DNA from: Flavobacterium omnivorum
Lineage (GTDB): Bacteria; Bacteroidota; Bacteroidia; Flavobacteriales; Flavobacteriaceae
Length of the DNA: 64,000 bases
Assembly (NCBI RefSeq): GCF_900099915.1
Contig: NZ_FNDB01000002.1
Location: 323,099 to 387,098 of the forward strand
Direction: 5' to 3'
The notes beneath the pieces were generated by a model. The model worked only from the letters and a program-made list of their open reading frames with translations, was not told where the DNA came from and ran no database searches. Positions 16,310 to 26,340 of the stretch are shown one piece after another. How positions within the stretch are numbered: position 1 is the stretch's first letter; every line of letters starts with the position of its first letter. A program made the position numbers and the translations under genes.

Positions 16310-17323
16310 ATGGAAACACAAGCTAATTTCTCTTTAAGAAAACTCAATACTTTTGGCATTGAAGCCAAGGCCAAACAGTTCGTTGCCGTGCATTCTGTAC
16401 AAGATTTAGAAACTATTTTAATTGAAAACAAATCACAGAAAAAATTTATTTTGGGTGGAGGCAGCAATATGCTTTTGACCCAGGATATTGAAGCATTGGT
16501 GATTCATATCGATTTAAAAGGTAAAAAAATTATAGAAGAAAATGAAGATTTTGTCTGGGTCGAAAGTCAGGCTGGCGAAAGTTGGCATGAATTTGTGCTT
16601 TGGACCATCGATCAAAATTTTGGTGGATTAGAAAACATGTCACTCATCCCTGGAAATGTGGGAACTACACCGGTACAAAACATTGGTGCTTATGGAACTG
16701 AAATCAAAGATACTTTTATTTCTTGTGAAGCAATGACAATAGAAAATCAGAAAATGAAAACGTTCACCAAGGACGAATGTCATTTTGGATACCGAGAAAG
16801 TGTTTTCAAAAATGAAGTAAAAAACCAATACATCATTACATCCGTCGTTTTTAAATTGACCAAAACAAATCATAAAATCAATACCTCTTATGGAGACATT
16901 ACGGCTGAGTTAGCTAAAAACAACATTACAAATCCTACTTTAAAGGATATCAGTACTGCTGTAATTGCTATCCGACAAAGCAAATTACCAGATCCAAAAG
17001 AATTGGGAAACAGCGGTAGTTTCTTTAAAAATCCGATTCTATTGAAATCTGATTTCGAAAAAATTCATCAGCAATTCCCTGAAATGAAATATTTTGATAT
17101 TTCTGAAACCGAAGTAAAAGTTCCTGCGGGATGGCTGATTGAGCAAGCGGGTTTTAAAGGAAAACGTTTTGGCGATGCCGGAATCCACAAAAACCAGGCT
17201 TTAGTTTTAGTAAATTATGGCAATGCGACAGGACAAGAAATTTTGACTGTTTCAAAGGATATTCAGCAAACCGTTTTTAATATATTTGGTATCCACATCG
17301 AGGCCGAAGTAAATGTGATTTAG
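16310..17323 (+). CDS. murB: UDP-N-acetylmuramate dehydrogenase
   Basis: FAD enzyme that reduces UDP-N-acetylglucosamine enolpyruvate to UDP-N-acetylmuramate for peptidoglycan. The protein has 337 residues and resembles the E. coli-type (type I) enzymes. Motifs seen are LRKLNTFGIEAKAK, KFILGGGSNMLL for FAD binding, GLENMSLIPGNVGTTPVQNIGAYG, FGYRESVFK and the catalytic serine region GNSGSFFKNPI. The C-terminal part has PAGWLIEQAGFKGKRFGDAG. It starts 48 bases after asnB. All hallmark motifs are present. Confidence 0.96.
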   Translation: METQANFSLRKLNTFGIEAKAKQFVAVHSVQDLETILIENKSQKKFILGGGSNMLLTQDIEALVIHIDLKGKKIIEENEDFVWVESQAGESWHEFVLWTIDQNFGGLENMSLIPGNVGTTPVQNIGAYGTEIKDTFISCEAMTIENQKMKTFTKDECHFGYRESVFKNEVKNQYIITSVVFKLTKTNHKINTSYGDITAELAKNNITNPTLKDISTAVIAIRQSKLPDPKELGNSGSFFKNPILLKSDFEKIHQQFPEMKYFDISETEVKVPAGWLIEQAGFKGKRFGDAGIHKNQALVLVNYGNATGQEILTVSKDIQQTVFNIFGIHIEAEVNVI

Positions 17324-17394
17324 AGTTCAAACTAAGAAGCAAAAAATACGAGTACAACAAATGAAAAATTTTAATTCGTCAATCTAAAATCACA

Positions 17395-18009
17395 ATGTAC
17401 ACTCCAGAAATCTACAAAAACGAGAATTCAGAAGAAATCAATAAATTTCTTCAAGAAAATAGCTTTGGTATTTTAATCAATCAATCCAACGGGAAATTGT
17501 GCGCCACACATATTCCTTTGGAACTAGATGTTAATAAAGAAGGTGAAGATATTTTGTATGGACACATTTCTAAAGAAAATCCACAATGGAAAGGATTTAC
17601 TGATAACGACCAAGTCTTAGCCGTATTTTCAGGACCTCATAGTTATATTTCTTCCTCTTGGTACGATCATGAAAATGTGCCAACATGGAATTATATTGCC
17701 GTTCATGTGTACGGAAAAATAAAAATTATTGAAGGAGAAGGCGTGGTCGAATCCTTGAAGAAACTAGTTGATAAATACGAACAAAACTCTGAAAAACCGA
17801 TTCGAATAGAAGATTTAGCTCAGAAAACGATGTTGCAAAGTCGGGGTATTGTAGCCTTTGAAATTAAAATAACTGAAATCCAAGCTACGAGAAAAATGTC
17901 GCAAAATAGGGATGCAAAGAACTATCAAACCATTATCACCGAATTAGAAAAAATAAATACAGATCAGTCCATCGCTACCGCAAAAGAGATGAAGAAATGC
18001 CCAATATAA
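17395..18009 (+). CDS. FMN-binding negative transcriptional regulator-like protein (PaiB family)
   Basis: A 204-residue protein of the PaiB family, with a split-barrel FMN-binding fold. Features are the opening MYTPEIYKNENSEEINKFLQ, ATHIPLEL, ISKENPQWK, VFSGPHSYISSSWY and VPTWNYIAVHVYGK, all typical of PaiB. The Bacillus member was described as a regulator of sporulation and proteases, but most homologues are likely flavin-binding proteins of unknown role, so the regulator name is by homology only. No helix-turn-helix was seen. Confidence 0.9.
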   Translation: MYTPEIYKNENSEEINKFLQENSFGILINQSNGKLCATHIPLELDVNKEGEDILYGHISKENPQWKGFTDNDQVLAVFSGPHSYISSSWYDHENVPTWNYIAVHVYGKIKIIEGEGVVESLKKLVDKYEQNSEKPIRIEDLAQKTMLQSRGIVAFEIKITEIQATRKMSQNRDAKNYQTIITELEKINTDQSIATAKEMKKCPI

Positions 18010-18058
18010 ATTCTTTAGAAATTCACAGATTGTATTTAACAATTCGCAATTCTATTCA

Positions 18059-18066
18059 TACCTTTG
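18059..18066 (+). promoter_or_regulatory. -7 promoter element (TAccTTTG) of the GT2 gene
   Basis: TACCTTTG matches the Bacteroidota sigma-A -7 consensus TAnnTTTG, 45 bases before the ATG. A short hairpin, CCCGA-N4-TCGGG (18073-18086), lies in the leader. Confidence 0.65.
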
Positions 18067-18110
18067 CACGTTCCCGAGATTTCGGGTATTAAAAACTCAT
18101 TAAACTCAAA

Positions 18111-19217
18111 ATGCTTATATTAATTCTTTACTTTTTTATTTTTATTGTTGCGGTTCAAATTTTTTATTATCTAGGTGTTTTTGGGAAATTTGCTTTCGCC
18201 AAAGCGCAAAAGATAACGCCCAAAAGAATCCCAATTTCAGTTATAGTGTGTGCTAAAAACGAAGAAGAAAATGTGACCAATTTCATTCCCTTGCTGGCTG
18301 AACAAAACTATCCAGATTTTGAAATTGTCTTGATTGATGATGCTTCAAGCGACAATACTTTGGCTATATTTGAAGGTTTTGAAAAGCAATATGCAAACGT
18401 TCGCTTGGTAAAAGTAGAGAACAACGAAGCCTTTTGGGGAAACAAAAAATACGCCCTAACGTTAGGAATAAAAGCCGCTAAAAAGGAGTATCTATTATTC
18501 ACGGATGCCGATTGTTACCCCACTTCAAAAGAATGGATTACAGGCATGAGCTCTCAGTTTACGATGCAAAAAACTATTGTTTTGGGTTATGGTAAATATG
18601 AAAAAATCGCAAACTCTTTCTTGAATAAAATAATACGTTTTGAGACTTTATTGACCGCTATTCAATATTTTTCTTGGGCAAAAATTGGGCATCCTTACAT
18701 GGGCGTTGGACGAAATTTAGCCTATAAAAAAGAAGAGTTCTTCAACGTGAATGGATTCATAGAACACATGCAAATTCGTTCTGGAGACGATGATTTATTT
18801 ATAAACCAAGCTGCAAAAGCCAAAAACACGACAATCGCTTACACGCCAGAAAGCGTAACGCTTTCTAAGCCTAAAACAACTTACAAGGACTGGCTAATTC
18901 AAAAAAGAAGACATATTGCAACGGCCAATTATTACAAGTCCTTTGACAAGTTTCAATTGGGCCTTTTCTACGGTTCCCAATTATTATTTCTTATCCTCCC
19001 TATCGTATTGCTGGCTTTTCAATTTCAATGGATTCTAGTACTTTGCTTAATAGCGCTGCGATATATTATAACCTGGATCATAGTAGGATTTTCGGCAGGT
19101 AAATTAAAAGAAAAAGATGTCGTATATTGGTATCCAATTATTGAATTAGTATTAATATTCGCCCAAATTAATATCTTCATCACTAATACATTCTCAAAAC
19201 CAGTACATTGGAAATAA
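18111..19217 (+). CDS. glycosyltransferase family 2 (membrane)
   Basis: A 368-residue GT-A-fold glycosyltransferase with an N-terminal membrane helix (about 1-22) and two or three helices near the C-terminus (about 282-310 and 335-360). The catalytic domain has PISVIVCAKNEEENV, IVLIDDASSDNT, a DxD-like FTDADCYP, and later GDDDLFINQ and QKRRHI, the equivalent of the Q(Q/R)xRW motif of processive enzymes. The acceptor is unknown; lipid or polysaccharide glycosylation is likely. The stop overlaps the TTG start of the sigma factor gene. Confidence 0.9.
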   Translation: MLILILYFFIFIVAVQIFYYLGVFGKFAFAKAQKITPKRIPISVIVCAKNEEENVTNFIPLLAEQNYPDFEIVLIDDASSDNTLAIFEGFEKQYANVRLVKVENNEAFWGNKKYALTLGIKAAKKEYLLFTDADCYPTSKEWITGMSSQFTMQKTIVLGYGKYEKIANSFLNKIIRFETLLTAIQYFSWAKIGHPYMGVGRNLAYKKEEFFNVNGFIEHMQIRSGDDDLFINQAAKAKNTTIAYTPESVTLSKPKTTYKDWLIQKRRHIATANYYKSFDKFQLGLFYGSQLLFLILPIVLLAFQFQWILVLCLIALRYIITWIIVGFSAGKLKEKDVVYWYPIIELVLIFAQINIFITNTFSKPVHWK

Positions 19218-19759
19218 ACAAACAAATAGAAAAAGCAAAACAAGGCGATCAAGTTGCCTTCACTTTTCTATTAAATTATTATTGGAATGAAGTATATGGT
19301 TTTATGCTTAAACGCACCGAAAATGAAACCAATGCAGAAGATATTACTATCGAAACGTTCTCAAAAGCATTTGACAAAATAGCTTCGTACAACGCTGAAT
19401 TCCAGTTTAACACTTGGCTGATTGCTATTGCAAAAAATGTCCACATCGACCTATTAAGAAAAAAGAAATCAAGCCTTTTTGTCGAAATTACTGAAGAAGA
19501 AGACCATCAAGCCTACAATATTGCAGATACCACTCCCTCCGCAGAAGATGAATTAATAACAGAACAAAATCTTTCTCAATTACTGCAATTCATCAAAGAA
19601 TTGAAACCCCATTATCAAGAAGTCATTCAGTTGCGCTATTTTCAGGAAATGAGTTATCAGGAAATTGCCAATAAAATTAATGAACCTTTGAGCAATGTGA
19701 AGATTAAATTGCTTCGCGCCAAGAAACTTCTGGCAGAAATCATTCAGAATAAAAGGTAG
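19208..19759 (+). CDS. ECF-type RNA polymerase sigma factor
   Basis: A 183-residue sigma-70 family factor with region 2 (YYWNEVYGFMLKRT...AEDITIETFSKAF) and region 4 (LKPHYQEVIQLRYFQEMSYQEIA, a helix-turn-helix). There is no region 3, as is typical of ECF factors. The TTG at 19208 is the start: it gives the expected MEINKQIEKAKQGDQ opening, and no other good start is near. It overlaps the end of the glycosyltransferase gene by 10 bases. No anti-sigma gene follows, so its control is not evident. Confidence 0.9.
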   Translation: MEINKQIEKAKQGDQVAFTFLLNYYWNEVYGFMLKRTENETNAEDITIETFSKAFDKIASYNAEFQFNTWLIAIAKNVHIDLLRKKKSSLFVEITEEEDHQAYNIADTTPSAEDELITEQNLSQLLQFIKELKPHYQEVIQLRYFQEMSYQEIANKINEPLSNVKIKLLRAKKLLAEIIQNKR

Positions 19760-19862
19760 TTTTATTTTAGAAAATCTGAATCTATTCTTTAGTAGCTGCA
19801 AAGAAAAGTGATCTAAATAATTTTTAGACCACTTAGTAACATCAAAGTATTTTTTAATAAAA

Positions 19863-20624
19863 TTACCTTACAATTCTTTCCGGATAATCCGTTATAATAC
19901 CACTTACTTTAAGTTGTTGTAAATTATCGATATCCACAAGTTCGTTTACAGTCCAAGGATATATTTTAAAATTATTCGCTTTCATTATCGCAACATTTTC
20001 AACCGTTAAAGTTTTAAAATAGGGATTTATTGCCTGAGCTTTCAGTTCTTTTCCTGTTTTAATAATATCCTCAATAGGATCTTTGTAGGTTAGTAAACCA
20101 ATCGCAATGTCGGTACTTAAAGATCTCATTTTTTGCAATTCCCCTATTCGGAAACTCGAAATAAAAAAATCTTTATTTCTCCACCCTTTTTTCTTGTACT
20201 CTTCTATAATTCTATAGGTATCCGCTGCGGTGTTCGTTCCTTTCAACTCAATATTAAGCACCACTTTTTTATCAATAGTCTCAATCACTTCCTGCAAAGT
20301 TGGGATTTGATGTTTTCCGGCGACCAAAACTTTTCGCAAATCTTCAAAAGTATATGCTTCTATTTTTCCTTTTGCATTTGTGATTCGGTCTAAATCATCA
20401 TCATGAAACACAACCACTTCACCCGTTTTAATTTTGAAAACATCAATTTCTACCATATCGGCTTTTAATTCCATTCCTTTTTTTATGGATGCCAATGTGT
20501 TTTCGGTTTCGCGTCCCATAGCGCCTCTGTGCCCACAAACAACAAATTTATTAGAAGTACAATTTGATAATAACAAGGCCATTGATGAAGCCATTAATAG
20601 TGTAGTGAATTTCATAATTTTCAT
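19863..20624 (-). CDS. glycerophosphodiester phosphodiesterase, lipoprotein
   Basis: A 253-residue exported lipoprotein (LLLSNC, Cys22) of the GDPD family. Such enzymes hydrolyse glycerophosphodiesters to glycerol 3-phosphate and an alcohol. The active site is intact: GHRGAMGRETENT (His32, Arg33), MVEIDVFKI and VVFHDDDLDRIT (second His). The C-terminal Trp-Thr-Val-Asn (YPWTVNELVDI) is typical. The gene stands alone on the minus strand, facing the sigma factor gene. Confidence 0.92.
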   Translation of the reverse strand: MKIMKFTTLLMASSMALLLSNCTSNKFVVCGHRGAMGRETENTLASIKKGMELKADMVEIDVFKIKTGEVVVFHDDDLDRITNAKGKIEAYTFEDLRKVLVAGKHQIPTLQEVIETIDKKVVLNIELKGTNTAADTYRIIEEYKKKGWRNKDFFISSFRIGELQKMRSLSTDIAIGLLTYKDPIEDIIKTGKELKAQAINPYFKTLTVENVAIMKANNFKIYPWTVNELVDIDNLQQLKVSGIITDYPERIVR

Positions 20625-20880
20625 TTAGGTTTTGTCGTAAAAATAGATGAATCGCCAAAATTAAACATTAAGTAAGGATTAAATTAAGACTATTTTACCT
20701 CAAGAAATTTGATCTTTCTTGGTCTACTTTGATTAACAGTATCTTAAAAAAAGCTAATAAAATACTCGATTTTTAAGGTTTCATTAACACAAAAGTATTT
20801 TACAGTTATTGTTAAAGTAACAGCCTTTTTTCAATTAGTCAATTCCTTTGTCAGCACTAAAAAACAAAAAAATAGTATTC

Positions 20881-23800
20881 ATGAAACAACTTCACTTATT
20901 TTTATTTACGATGGTGCTAACGGTTTTTATTGGCGCAACAAATTTTGCCCAAACAACTCAAGCCTCTATTTCAGGTATCGTTTTTGGCAATAATTCAGAA
21001 CCACTGAAAGATGCGACAGTTCAAATCCGGAATGAATCAACCGGATTCAAAACCAATTCATTGTCTAATTTCAAAGGTGTTTTTACGTTCAAAGAACTTC
21101 CTTTAGGCGGACCTTACACCATTAGCGTTACAGCTCTAGGTTTTGGAGAACAACAACGTTCCGGTTACACATTAAATCAAGGGGATTTAATAAATATCAA
21201 AATTCTGATGCAAGACGACATTCAAAATCTGGAAGTGGTTGAAGTGGTAGGTCGAGGACTGAAAAACAAAACAGGAAATTTAGGAGCAGCAACAGCTGTA
21301 ACGGCAAAACTAATCAATGCGTTACCGGTCAATGGAAGAAATTTCACCAGCTTAATGGATTTATCGCCTTTGACCAGAGGCGGAAATATTTCAGGCCAAT
21401 TAGCTTCCTCGACAAATTACACATTAGATGGAATGAATGCTAAAAACCCAACTTCGGCAGGATCTACAACCAGTCGAAGTGGCGCTCCCTACTCAATTTC
21501 CATAGAAGCCGTGAGAGAATTTAAGGTGGTTACCAATCAATATGACGTAAGTTACGGTCGAAGTGGTGGCGGAACAGTAAGTGCCGTAACTAAATCAGGA
21601 ACAAATGATTTTACAGGAAGTATGTTTGCCTACAACCGCGCTGACTGGCTGTCAAGCCCGTACGACATTAGAGGAAACAGACGTCAAAATGATTTTACGA
21701 CTACGCAATACGGTTTCACTTTAGGAGGACCAATAATTAAAGATAAATTACATTTTTTTGTAGCCTTGGATCATCAACAAGATTTACGGCCTTTAATCAT
21801 CGCTGATGTTCAATCTGCAGACGACGAACTGCGTTTTAATGTTACGAGAGCTACCTTAGACAATTTTGTAACTATTGCCCGCAATGAATATGGTGTTTCC
21901 ACTTCTCCACAATACGGAACTTTTGATAAAAAAAGGAATTCTGATGCCGCTTTCGCTCGTCTTGACTGGCAAATTAACAGCAATAATTTATTGACAGTAC
22001 GAAATAACTTCACCTATGACAATAATAAATTAGGACTACAAGATAACACTGCCATAAATTTATATGAATCTTTTGGAGATGACTTAAATATTGACAATAG
22101 TATTTTGGCTTCTTTACGGACTAAAGTAAATGCAAGAGTCACAAATGAATTAAAAATACAGCATTTGTATACTTTTCAGGATAGTAATCCAGGTGATCAA
22201 TTGCCTTCTTACAACATTCCTCGCGCTATTGTGGAAAATGTGGCTTCAACAATCAACGGCGCAATAAGAACCACAAATATTCAAATTGGAGGCCATCGAT
22301 TTGCACAGGAAAAATTTACCAATACTGTTTTCCAAATTGTTGATAACATTTATTACAACACGGATAAAGTGAAATATACTTTTGGTTTTGATTTAATGCA
22401 AACACATTCAAAATCTTTATATGGCAGCGAAGTAAACGGTCGTTTCCATTTCAATAGTGTGGCTAACTTTGACAATCAAACTCCTTATCGTTATTTCAGA
22501 GAAGTTCCTTTGGTCGCTGATCCTACCGTGATTTCGAACATATTAAACGCTGGAATTTATGGTCAGTTGCAGACTAAAATTGGCGTGGGATTAGACTTGA
22601 CTTTAGGGTTGCGTTTTGATTATGCTAAGTATCCGACTGCAACATTCAATCAGCAAGTTTTTGATGAATTAGGCATTCGTACGGATAATAAACTTCAGTC
22701 AGCTATTCTTCAACCAAGAGTGCAATTGTCTTGGGATGTAAATGAAAACCACAAAGATTACATTCGTTTTGGAGGGGGGATTTTTGCTTCTGATTTAAAT
22801 AATTATGCGATAATCAACAACTTATATTTTGATGGAAATCACACTGCAACTGTAGATGTGCGAGCTCCAAATGTTCCTTTGCCAAATTTCATTGATTATA
22901 GAAATAATTATGCTAGTATTCCAACTTTGGATGCGTTTCAGCTACCTACAATAAATTTCACAGGAACAGATGCTAAAGTTCCTGTTGTTTATAAAGCGAA
23001 TGCATCTTACTCCCATTTTTTTACTGATAGATTGAAAGCAGGAATAGCAGGATATGCAACTTTAGGACGCAACAACTATGTTTATGTAGACCGCAATATG
23101 GTGGCGAATCCATTTTTTACATTAGCCAATGAAGGCAATCGTGGCGTTTATGTTCCAGCAAGCTCAATCCCTGCAAATGGAGCCGGGGACTGGATGCAAG
23201 GGCGAATCAGTAATAAATTAGGACGTGTTTTAGAACTTAACAGCGAGGGTAAAGTCAATCAATTTGCAATGGTGGTAGATGCTACGTATCGTTACTTTAA
23301 AGACGGTGAAATATCGGCCAGCTACACTTTGAATGAAACCAAAGACAATACTTCATTTAACGGAAACGTAGCCAACACAGCAACTTTAGTGTTACCAGTA
23401 GAAGATGATCCAAGAGACTTGAGCAAATTGAGTTATTCCGATAATCATTTCCGTCACAAAGTAGTATTTTACGGAACACTGCCTACTTTTTATGGTTTCA
23501 ACGTTGGTATCCGATATTCTGGCATTGGAGGAACACGCTACAGTTTATTATCTGGAGGAAATACAAATGCTGATTTTGTCACATCATCCAATGATTTAGC
23601 CTATATATTTGATATTAATAATCTGGCAGTTCCCCAAAATATAAAAACAGGATTGCAAACTATACTTGATAATCCGGCTGCAAGCCAAAGTTTAAAAAAC
23701 TATATCAACAAATACTCCGGCAAACTAGCCGAGAGAAACGGAGGAATAAATGAGTTTTATGGCCTTGTTGATATAAGAATCACCAAAAGAGTCACTTTAT

Positions 23801-24057
23801 ACAAAAAACAATTTTTAGAATTTACAGCAGATATCTTTAATGTTGCCAATTTACTAAATAAAGAATGGGGTGTAAATAAATCGTTGGGAAGTCAATCACT
23901 ATATGCTTTAGGCACGCCTGCATCAGGATCAACAGCTGCGGTTCCGGGATTTGACAGCACCAGACAACAATTTAATTACAGAGTAAACAATGCCGGACTT
24001 CCTTCGCTTTCTGGAAATCCATTCCAAATACAAATTGGATTCAAATATGCTTTTTAA
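20881..24057 (+). CDS. Oar-like TonB-dependent outer membrane receptor
   Basis: A 1058-residue outer membrane receptor. The ATG at 20881 is chosen because it begins a signal peptide (MKQLHLFLFTMVLTVFIGAT) that fits; an upstream start at 20848 would add 11 residues before it. A carboxypeptidase-regulatory-like domain (about 22-110) is followed by a plug (GNLGAATAVTAKLINALPVNGR) and a long beta-barrel ending in FQIQIGFKYAF, with the terminal Phe usual in outer membrane barrels. The N-terminal order is that of Oar proteins. The ligand is unknown; TonB is encoded just downstream. Confidence 0.9.
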   Translation: MKQLHLFLFTMVLTVFIGATNFAQTTQASISGIVFGNNSEPLKDATVQIRNESTGFKTNSLSNFKGVFTFKELPLGGPYTISVTALGFGEQQRSGYTLNQGDLINIKILMQDDIQNLEVVEVVGRGLKNKTGNLGAATAVTAKLINALPVNGRNFTSLMDLSPLTRGGNISGQLASSTNYTLDGMNAKNPTSAGSTTSRSGAPYSISIEAVREFKVVTNQYDVSYGRSGGGTVSAVTKSGTNDFTGSMFAYNRADWLSSPYDIRGNRRQNDFTTTQYGFTLGGPIIKDKLHFFVALDHQQDLRPLIIADVQSADDELRFNVTRATLDNFVTIARNEYGVSTSPQYGTFDKKRNSDAAFARLDWQINSNNLLTVRNNFTYDNNKLGLQDNTAINLYESFGDDLNIDNSILASLRTKVNARVTNELKIQHLYTFQDSNPGDQLPSYNIPRAIVENVASTINGAIRTTNIQIGGHRFAQEKFTNTVFQIVDNIYYNTDKVKYTFGFDLMQTHSKSLYGSEVNGRFHFNSVANFDNQTPYRYFREVPLVADPTVISNILNAGIYGQLQTKIGVGLDLTLGLRFDYAKYPTATFNQQVFDELGIRTDNKLQSAILQPRVQLSWDVNENHKDYIRFGGGIFASDLNNYAIINNLYFDGNHTATVDVRAPNVPLPNFIDYRNNYASIPTLDAFQLPTINFTGTDAKVPVVYKANASYSHFFTDRLKAGIAGYATLGRNNYVYVDRNMVANPFFTLANEGNRGVYVPASSIPANGAGDWMQGRISNKLGRVLELNSEGKVNQFAMVVDATYRYFKDGEISASYTLNETKDNTSFNGNVANTATLVLPVEDDPRDLSKLSYSDNHFRHKVVFYGTLPTFYGFNVGIRYSGIGGTRYSLLSGGNTNADFVTSSNDLAYIFDINNLAVPQNIKTGLQTILDNPAASQSLKNYINKYSGKLAERNGGINEFYGLVDIRITKRVTLYKKQFLEFTADIFNVANLLNKEWGVNKSLGSQSLYALGTPASGSTAAVPGFDSTRQQFNYRVNNAGLPSLSGNPFQIQIGFKYAF

Positions 24058-24087
24058 ACTCAAATTATAAACCATTTACACAATTGC

Positions 24088-24117
24088 AAAGCGCATTCAT
24101 TAGTATGGATGCGCTTT
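24088..24117 (+). terminator. rho-independent terminator after the receptor gene
   Basis: Arms AAAGCGCAT (24088-24096) and ATGCGCTTT (24109-24117) are perfect, with a 12-base loop and a T-run at the 3' side. Confidence 0.85.
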
Positions 24118-24311
24118 TTTTATGAATAACACTATCTAAAAACAAAATGTGTATTAATTATTTACCCTATATGTTAAATAAATAAACATAAACTCAATTT
24201 AATGAAAAATAAACACTAAATTTATATACTACAATTCCTATTTTGCACGTTATCATTAAAAAAACCTTTTGCTTATGATTTAATTATACTTAACCACTAA
24301 ATCCAAACATT

Positions 24312-25127
24312 ATGTCAAAATTAAGCATTTACGAAACCGGCTGGATTAATCTTGTTTTCCAAGACAGAAACAAAGAATACGGAGCGTATCAGTTGCGTCA
24401 AGAAAGTACAAAAACGGCATTGACCTCCCTTTTTATGGGTGTTCTATTTTTATTTAGTGCTTTAAGCATTCCCATAATTATTACTTATTTTAATCCCAAT
24501 CGAACACCCCCAATTGACATTCCTGATTTTACCAACACTATAGTGCAACTTACTGACATAATTCCAAACCAGCTTGAACCAAAAAAGGCATTACCAGAGA
24601 TAAAAACTAAAAATGTTGCGGCACCAATTAAAAGCGCCCAACTGGTTAATCCGGTAATCGTTCAAGCTTCACAAGCCAATCAAGAAATTGCAAAAAACAC
24701 CGACAATACTACCATAATAAATACAACTTCAGAAGGAACAGGTACTATTGGAGTAAATCCCGTTTCTCCTTCTGGAGCTGAAACAACAACAGCCATAGAT
24801 ACAGGGAATGCGATCATTAACAGCGTTTCGCTAGATAAACTTCCTGAATTTCCTGGGGGAATTAATAAGTTTTATACGTATGTAGGTAATAATTTTGAAA
24901 AAAAAGAAATAGAAGGCACTGGATCGATTCGGGTTTATGTTTCTTTTGTAATCGAAAGAGATGGCAGCATGAGTGACATTCAAGTCAAAAGAGATCCGGG
25001 TTATGGACTAGGAAAAGAAGCCGTTCGCGTATTGAAATCATTGCGAACAAAGTGGTCACCTGGCATGATTGACGGTAAAGCGGTGCGAACTGCTTACAAC
25101 CTTCCCATTACAGTGCAGATGAATTAA
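24312..25127 (+). CDS. TonB family protein, energy transducer
   Basis: A 271-residue inner-membrane protein linking ExbB/ExbD energy to outer membrane receptors. A short N-terminal cytoplasmic stretch (YETGWINLVFQDRNKEYGAYQL) precedes one membrane helix (about 38-58), then a disordered Pro/Thr-rich periplasmic linker, and a C-terminal TonB domain (about 180-271) with GSIRVYVSFVIERDGSMSD and PGMIDGKAVRTAYNLP. The 'DRNKEYGAYxLR' opening is common in Bacteroidota TonB proteins. It follows the Oar-like receptor gene with its own leader. Confidence 0.9.
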   Translation: MSKLSIYETGWINLVFQDRNKEYGAYQLRQESTKTALTSLFMGVLFLFSALSIPIIITYFNPNRTPPIDIPDFTNTIVQLTDIIPNQLEPKKALPEIKTKNVAAPIKSAQLVNPVIVQASQANQEIAKNTDNTTIINTTSEGTGTIGVNPVSPSGAETTTAIDTGNAIINSVSLDKLPEFPGGINKFYTYVGNNFEKKEIEGTGSIRVYVSFVIERDGSMSDIQVKRDPGYGLGKEAVRVLKSLRTKWSPGMIDGKAVRTAYNLPITVQMN

Positions 25128-25134
25128 AAAACAG

Positions 25135-25163
25135 AAAAAGCTCCAATTTAGTTGGAGCTTTTT
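25135..25163 (+). terminator. rho-independent terminator after tonB
   Basis: Perfect 12-bp arms AAAAAGCTCCAA (25135-25146) and TTGGAGCTTTTT (25152-25163), with a 5-base loop. The T-run on each strand makes it potentially bidirectional. Confidence 0.9.
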
Positions 25164-25219
25164 TCAACTATTTTTTTTATCTCTAAAAAAATTCCCTTAC
25201 ACTTACAAAAAATTCTCAC

Positions 25220-25282
25220 ATAGCCCTGATTGAGCTGATATCCTCGAAGCAGCGCGCAGAGATAAAGGCGAAAGCAGGACAA
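25220..25282 (+). repeat. structured intergenic element, copy A
   Basis: The segment starts ATAGCCCTGATTGAGCTGAT and ends AAAGCAGGACAA. It shares both ends with the minus-strand copy at 59103-59177 (ATAGCCCCGAT and GCGGGACAA). Between the shared ends is a variable hairpin; here TATCCTC can pair with GAGATA. No ORF of note is inside. I remember similar elements in other Flavobacterium genomes, but no search was possible. Confidence 0.6.
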
Positions 25283-25379
25283 CTATTTCTTAGGATTCCT
25301 AAAAATTCTGCTCCTAAGACTTCTGCTGTGATTCCTTCAAATAAACGGCTAAACCAATACTAAAATAAACTACATTCCT

Positions 25380-25387
25380 TATCTTTG
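25380..25387 (+). promoter_or_regulatory. -7 promoter element (TAtcTTTG) of lipA
   Basis: TATCTTTG lies 19 bases before the lipA ATG and matches the Bacteroidota -7 consensus. Confidence 0.75.
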
Positions 25388-25406
25388 CAGCTTCAAAATA
25401 TGATAT

Positions 25407-26276
25407 ATGGAAACTGTTTTAGAAAATACTTTACCTGTAGGCAAACCAAAGTGGTTAAAGGTAAAACTCCCAATAGGCCAAAAATATACAGAGCTTCGCA
25501 GCTTGGTTGATAAATATAGTTTGAACACGATTTGCACTTCAGGAAGTTGCCCAAATATGGGTGAATGCTGGGGTGAAGGAACGGCTACATTTATGATTTT
25601 AGGAAATGTGTGTACCCGCTCTTGTGGCTTTTGCGGAGTAAAAACCGGAAGACCCGAAACCGTAGACTGGGATGAACCAGAAAAAGTAGCCCGTTCTATA
25701 AAAATTATGAATATTAAACACGCTGTGGTTACGAGCGTTGACAGAGATGATTTGAAAGATGGTGGTTCTATTATTTGGATTGAAACCGTGAAAGCTATCC
25801 GCAGAATGAACCCAAACACAACTTTAGAAACCTTAATTCCGGATTTTCAAGGTATCGAAAGAAATATTGACCGCATTGTAGAAGCCAATCCAGAGGTAGT
25901 TTCACACAATGTAGAAACGGTTCGCAGACTGACTCGCGAAGTCCGTATCCAAGCAAAATATGACCGAAGTCTGGAAGTACTGCGTTACCTGAAAGAAAAA
26001 GGGATCAAAAGAACTAAATCTGGCATTATGCTGGGACTTGGAGAACAAGAAGAGGAAGTGTATCAAACCATGAGAGATTTACGTGCAGTACACGTTGATA
26101 TCGTTACAATAGGACAATATTTGCAACCCAGTAAAAAACACTTGCCGGTAAAAGAATTCATAACTCCAGAGCAATTCGCAAAATACGAACAATTTGGTTT
26201 GGAATTAGGTTTCCGACATGTCGAAAGCGGACCTTTAGTTCGTTCTTCTTATAAAGCTCAAAAACATATTCTATAA
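25407..26276 (+). CDS. lipA: lipoyl synthase (radical SAM)
   Basis: Inserts two sulfur atoms into protein-bound octanoyl groups to make lipoyl cofactors for pyruvate and 2-oxoglutarate dehydrogenases. The protein has 289 residues. Both iron-sulfur clusters are supported: the auxiliary CX4CX5C (Cys43, 48, 54) and the radical SAM CX3CX2C (Cys69, 73, 76). Other landmarks are [14 protein letters not shown] context ([17 protein letters not shown]), [18 protein letters not shown] and the C-terminal [10 protein letters not shown] serine. It is preceded by a clear promoter and stands as a single gene. Confidence 0.97.
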   Translation: METVLENTLPVGKPKWLKVKLPIGQKYTELRSLVDKYSLNTICTSGSCPNMGECWGEGTATFMILGNVCTRSCGFCGVKTGRPETVDWDEPEKVARSIKIMNIKHAVVTSVDRDDLKDGGSIIWIETVKAIRRMNPNTTLETLIPDFQGIERNIDRIVEANPEVVSHNVETVRRLTREVRIQAKYDRSLEVLRYLKEKGIKRTKSGIMLGLGEQEEEVYQTMRDLRAVHVDIVTIGQYLQPSKKHLPVKEFITPEQFAKYEQFGLELGFRHVESGPLVRSSYKAQKHIL

Positions 26277-26340
26277 ATAACCTCTTGGTTTATTTGTTTA
26301 ATCGGTTAATCAAATAAGCTTTGCCTATAAAATAAAGATC

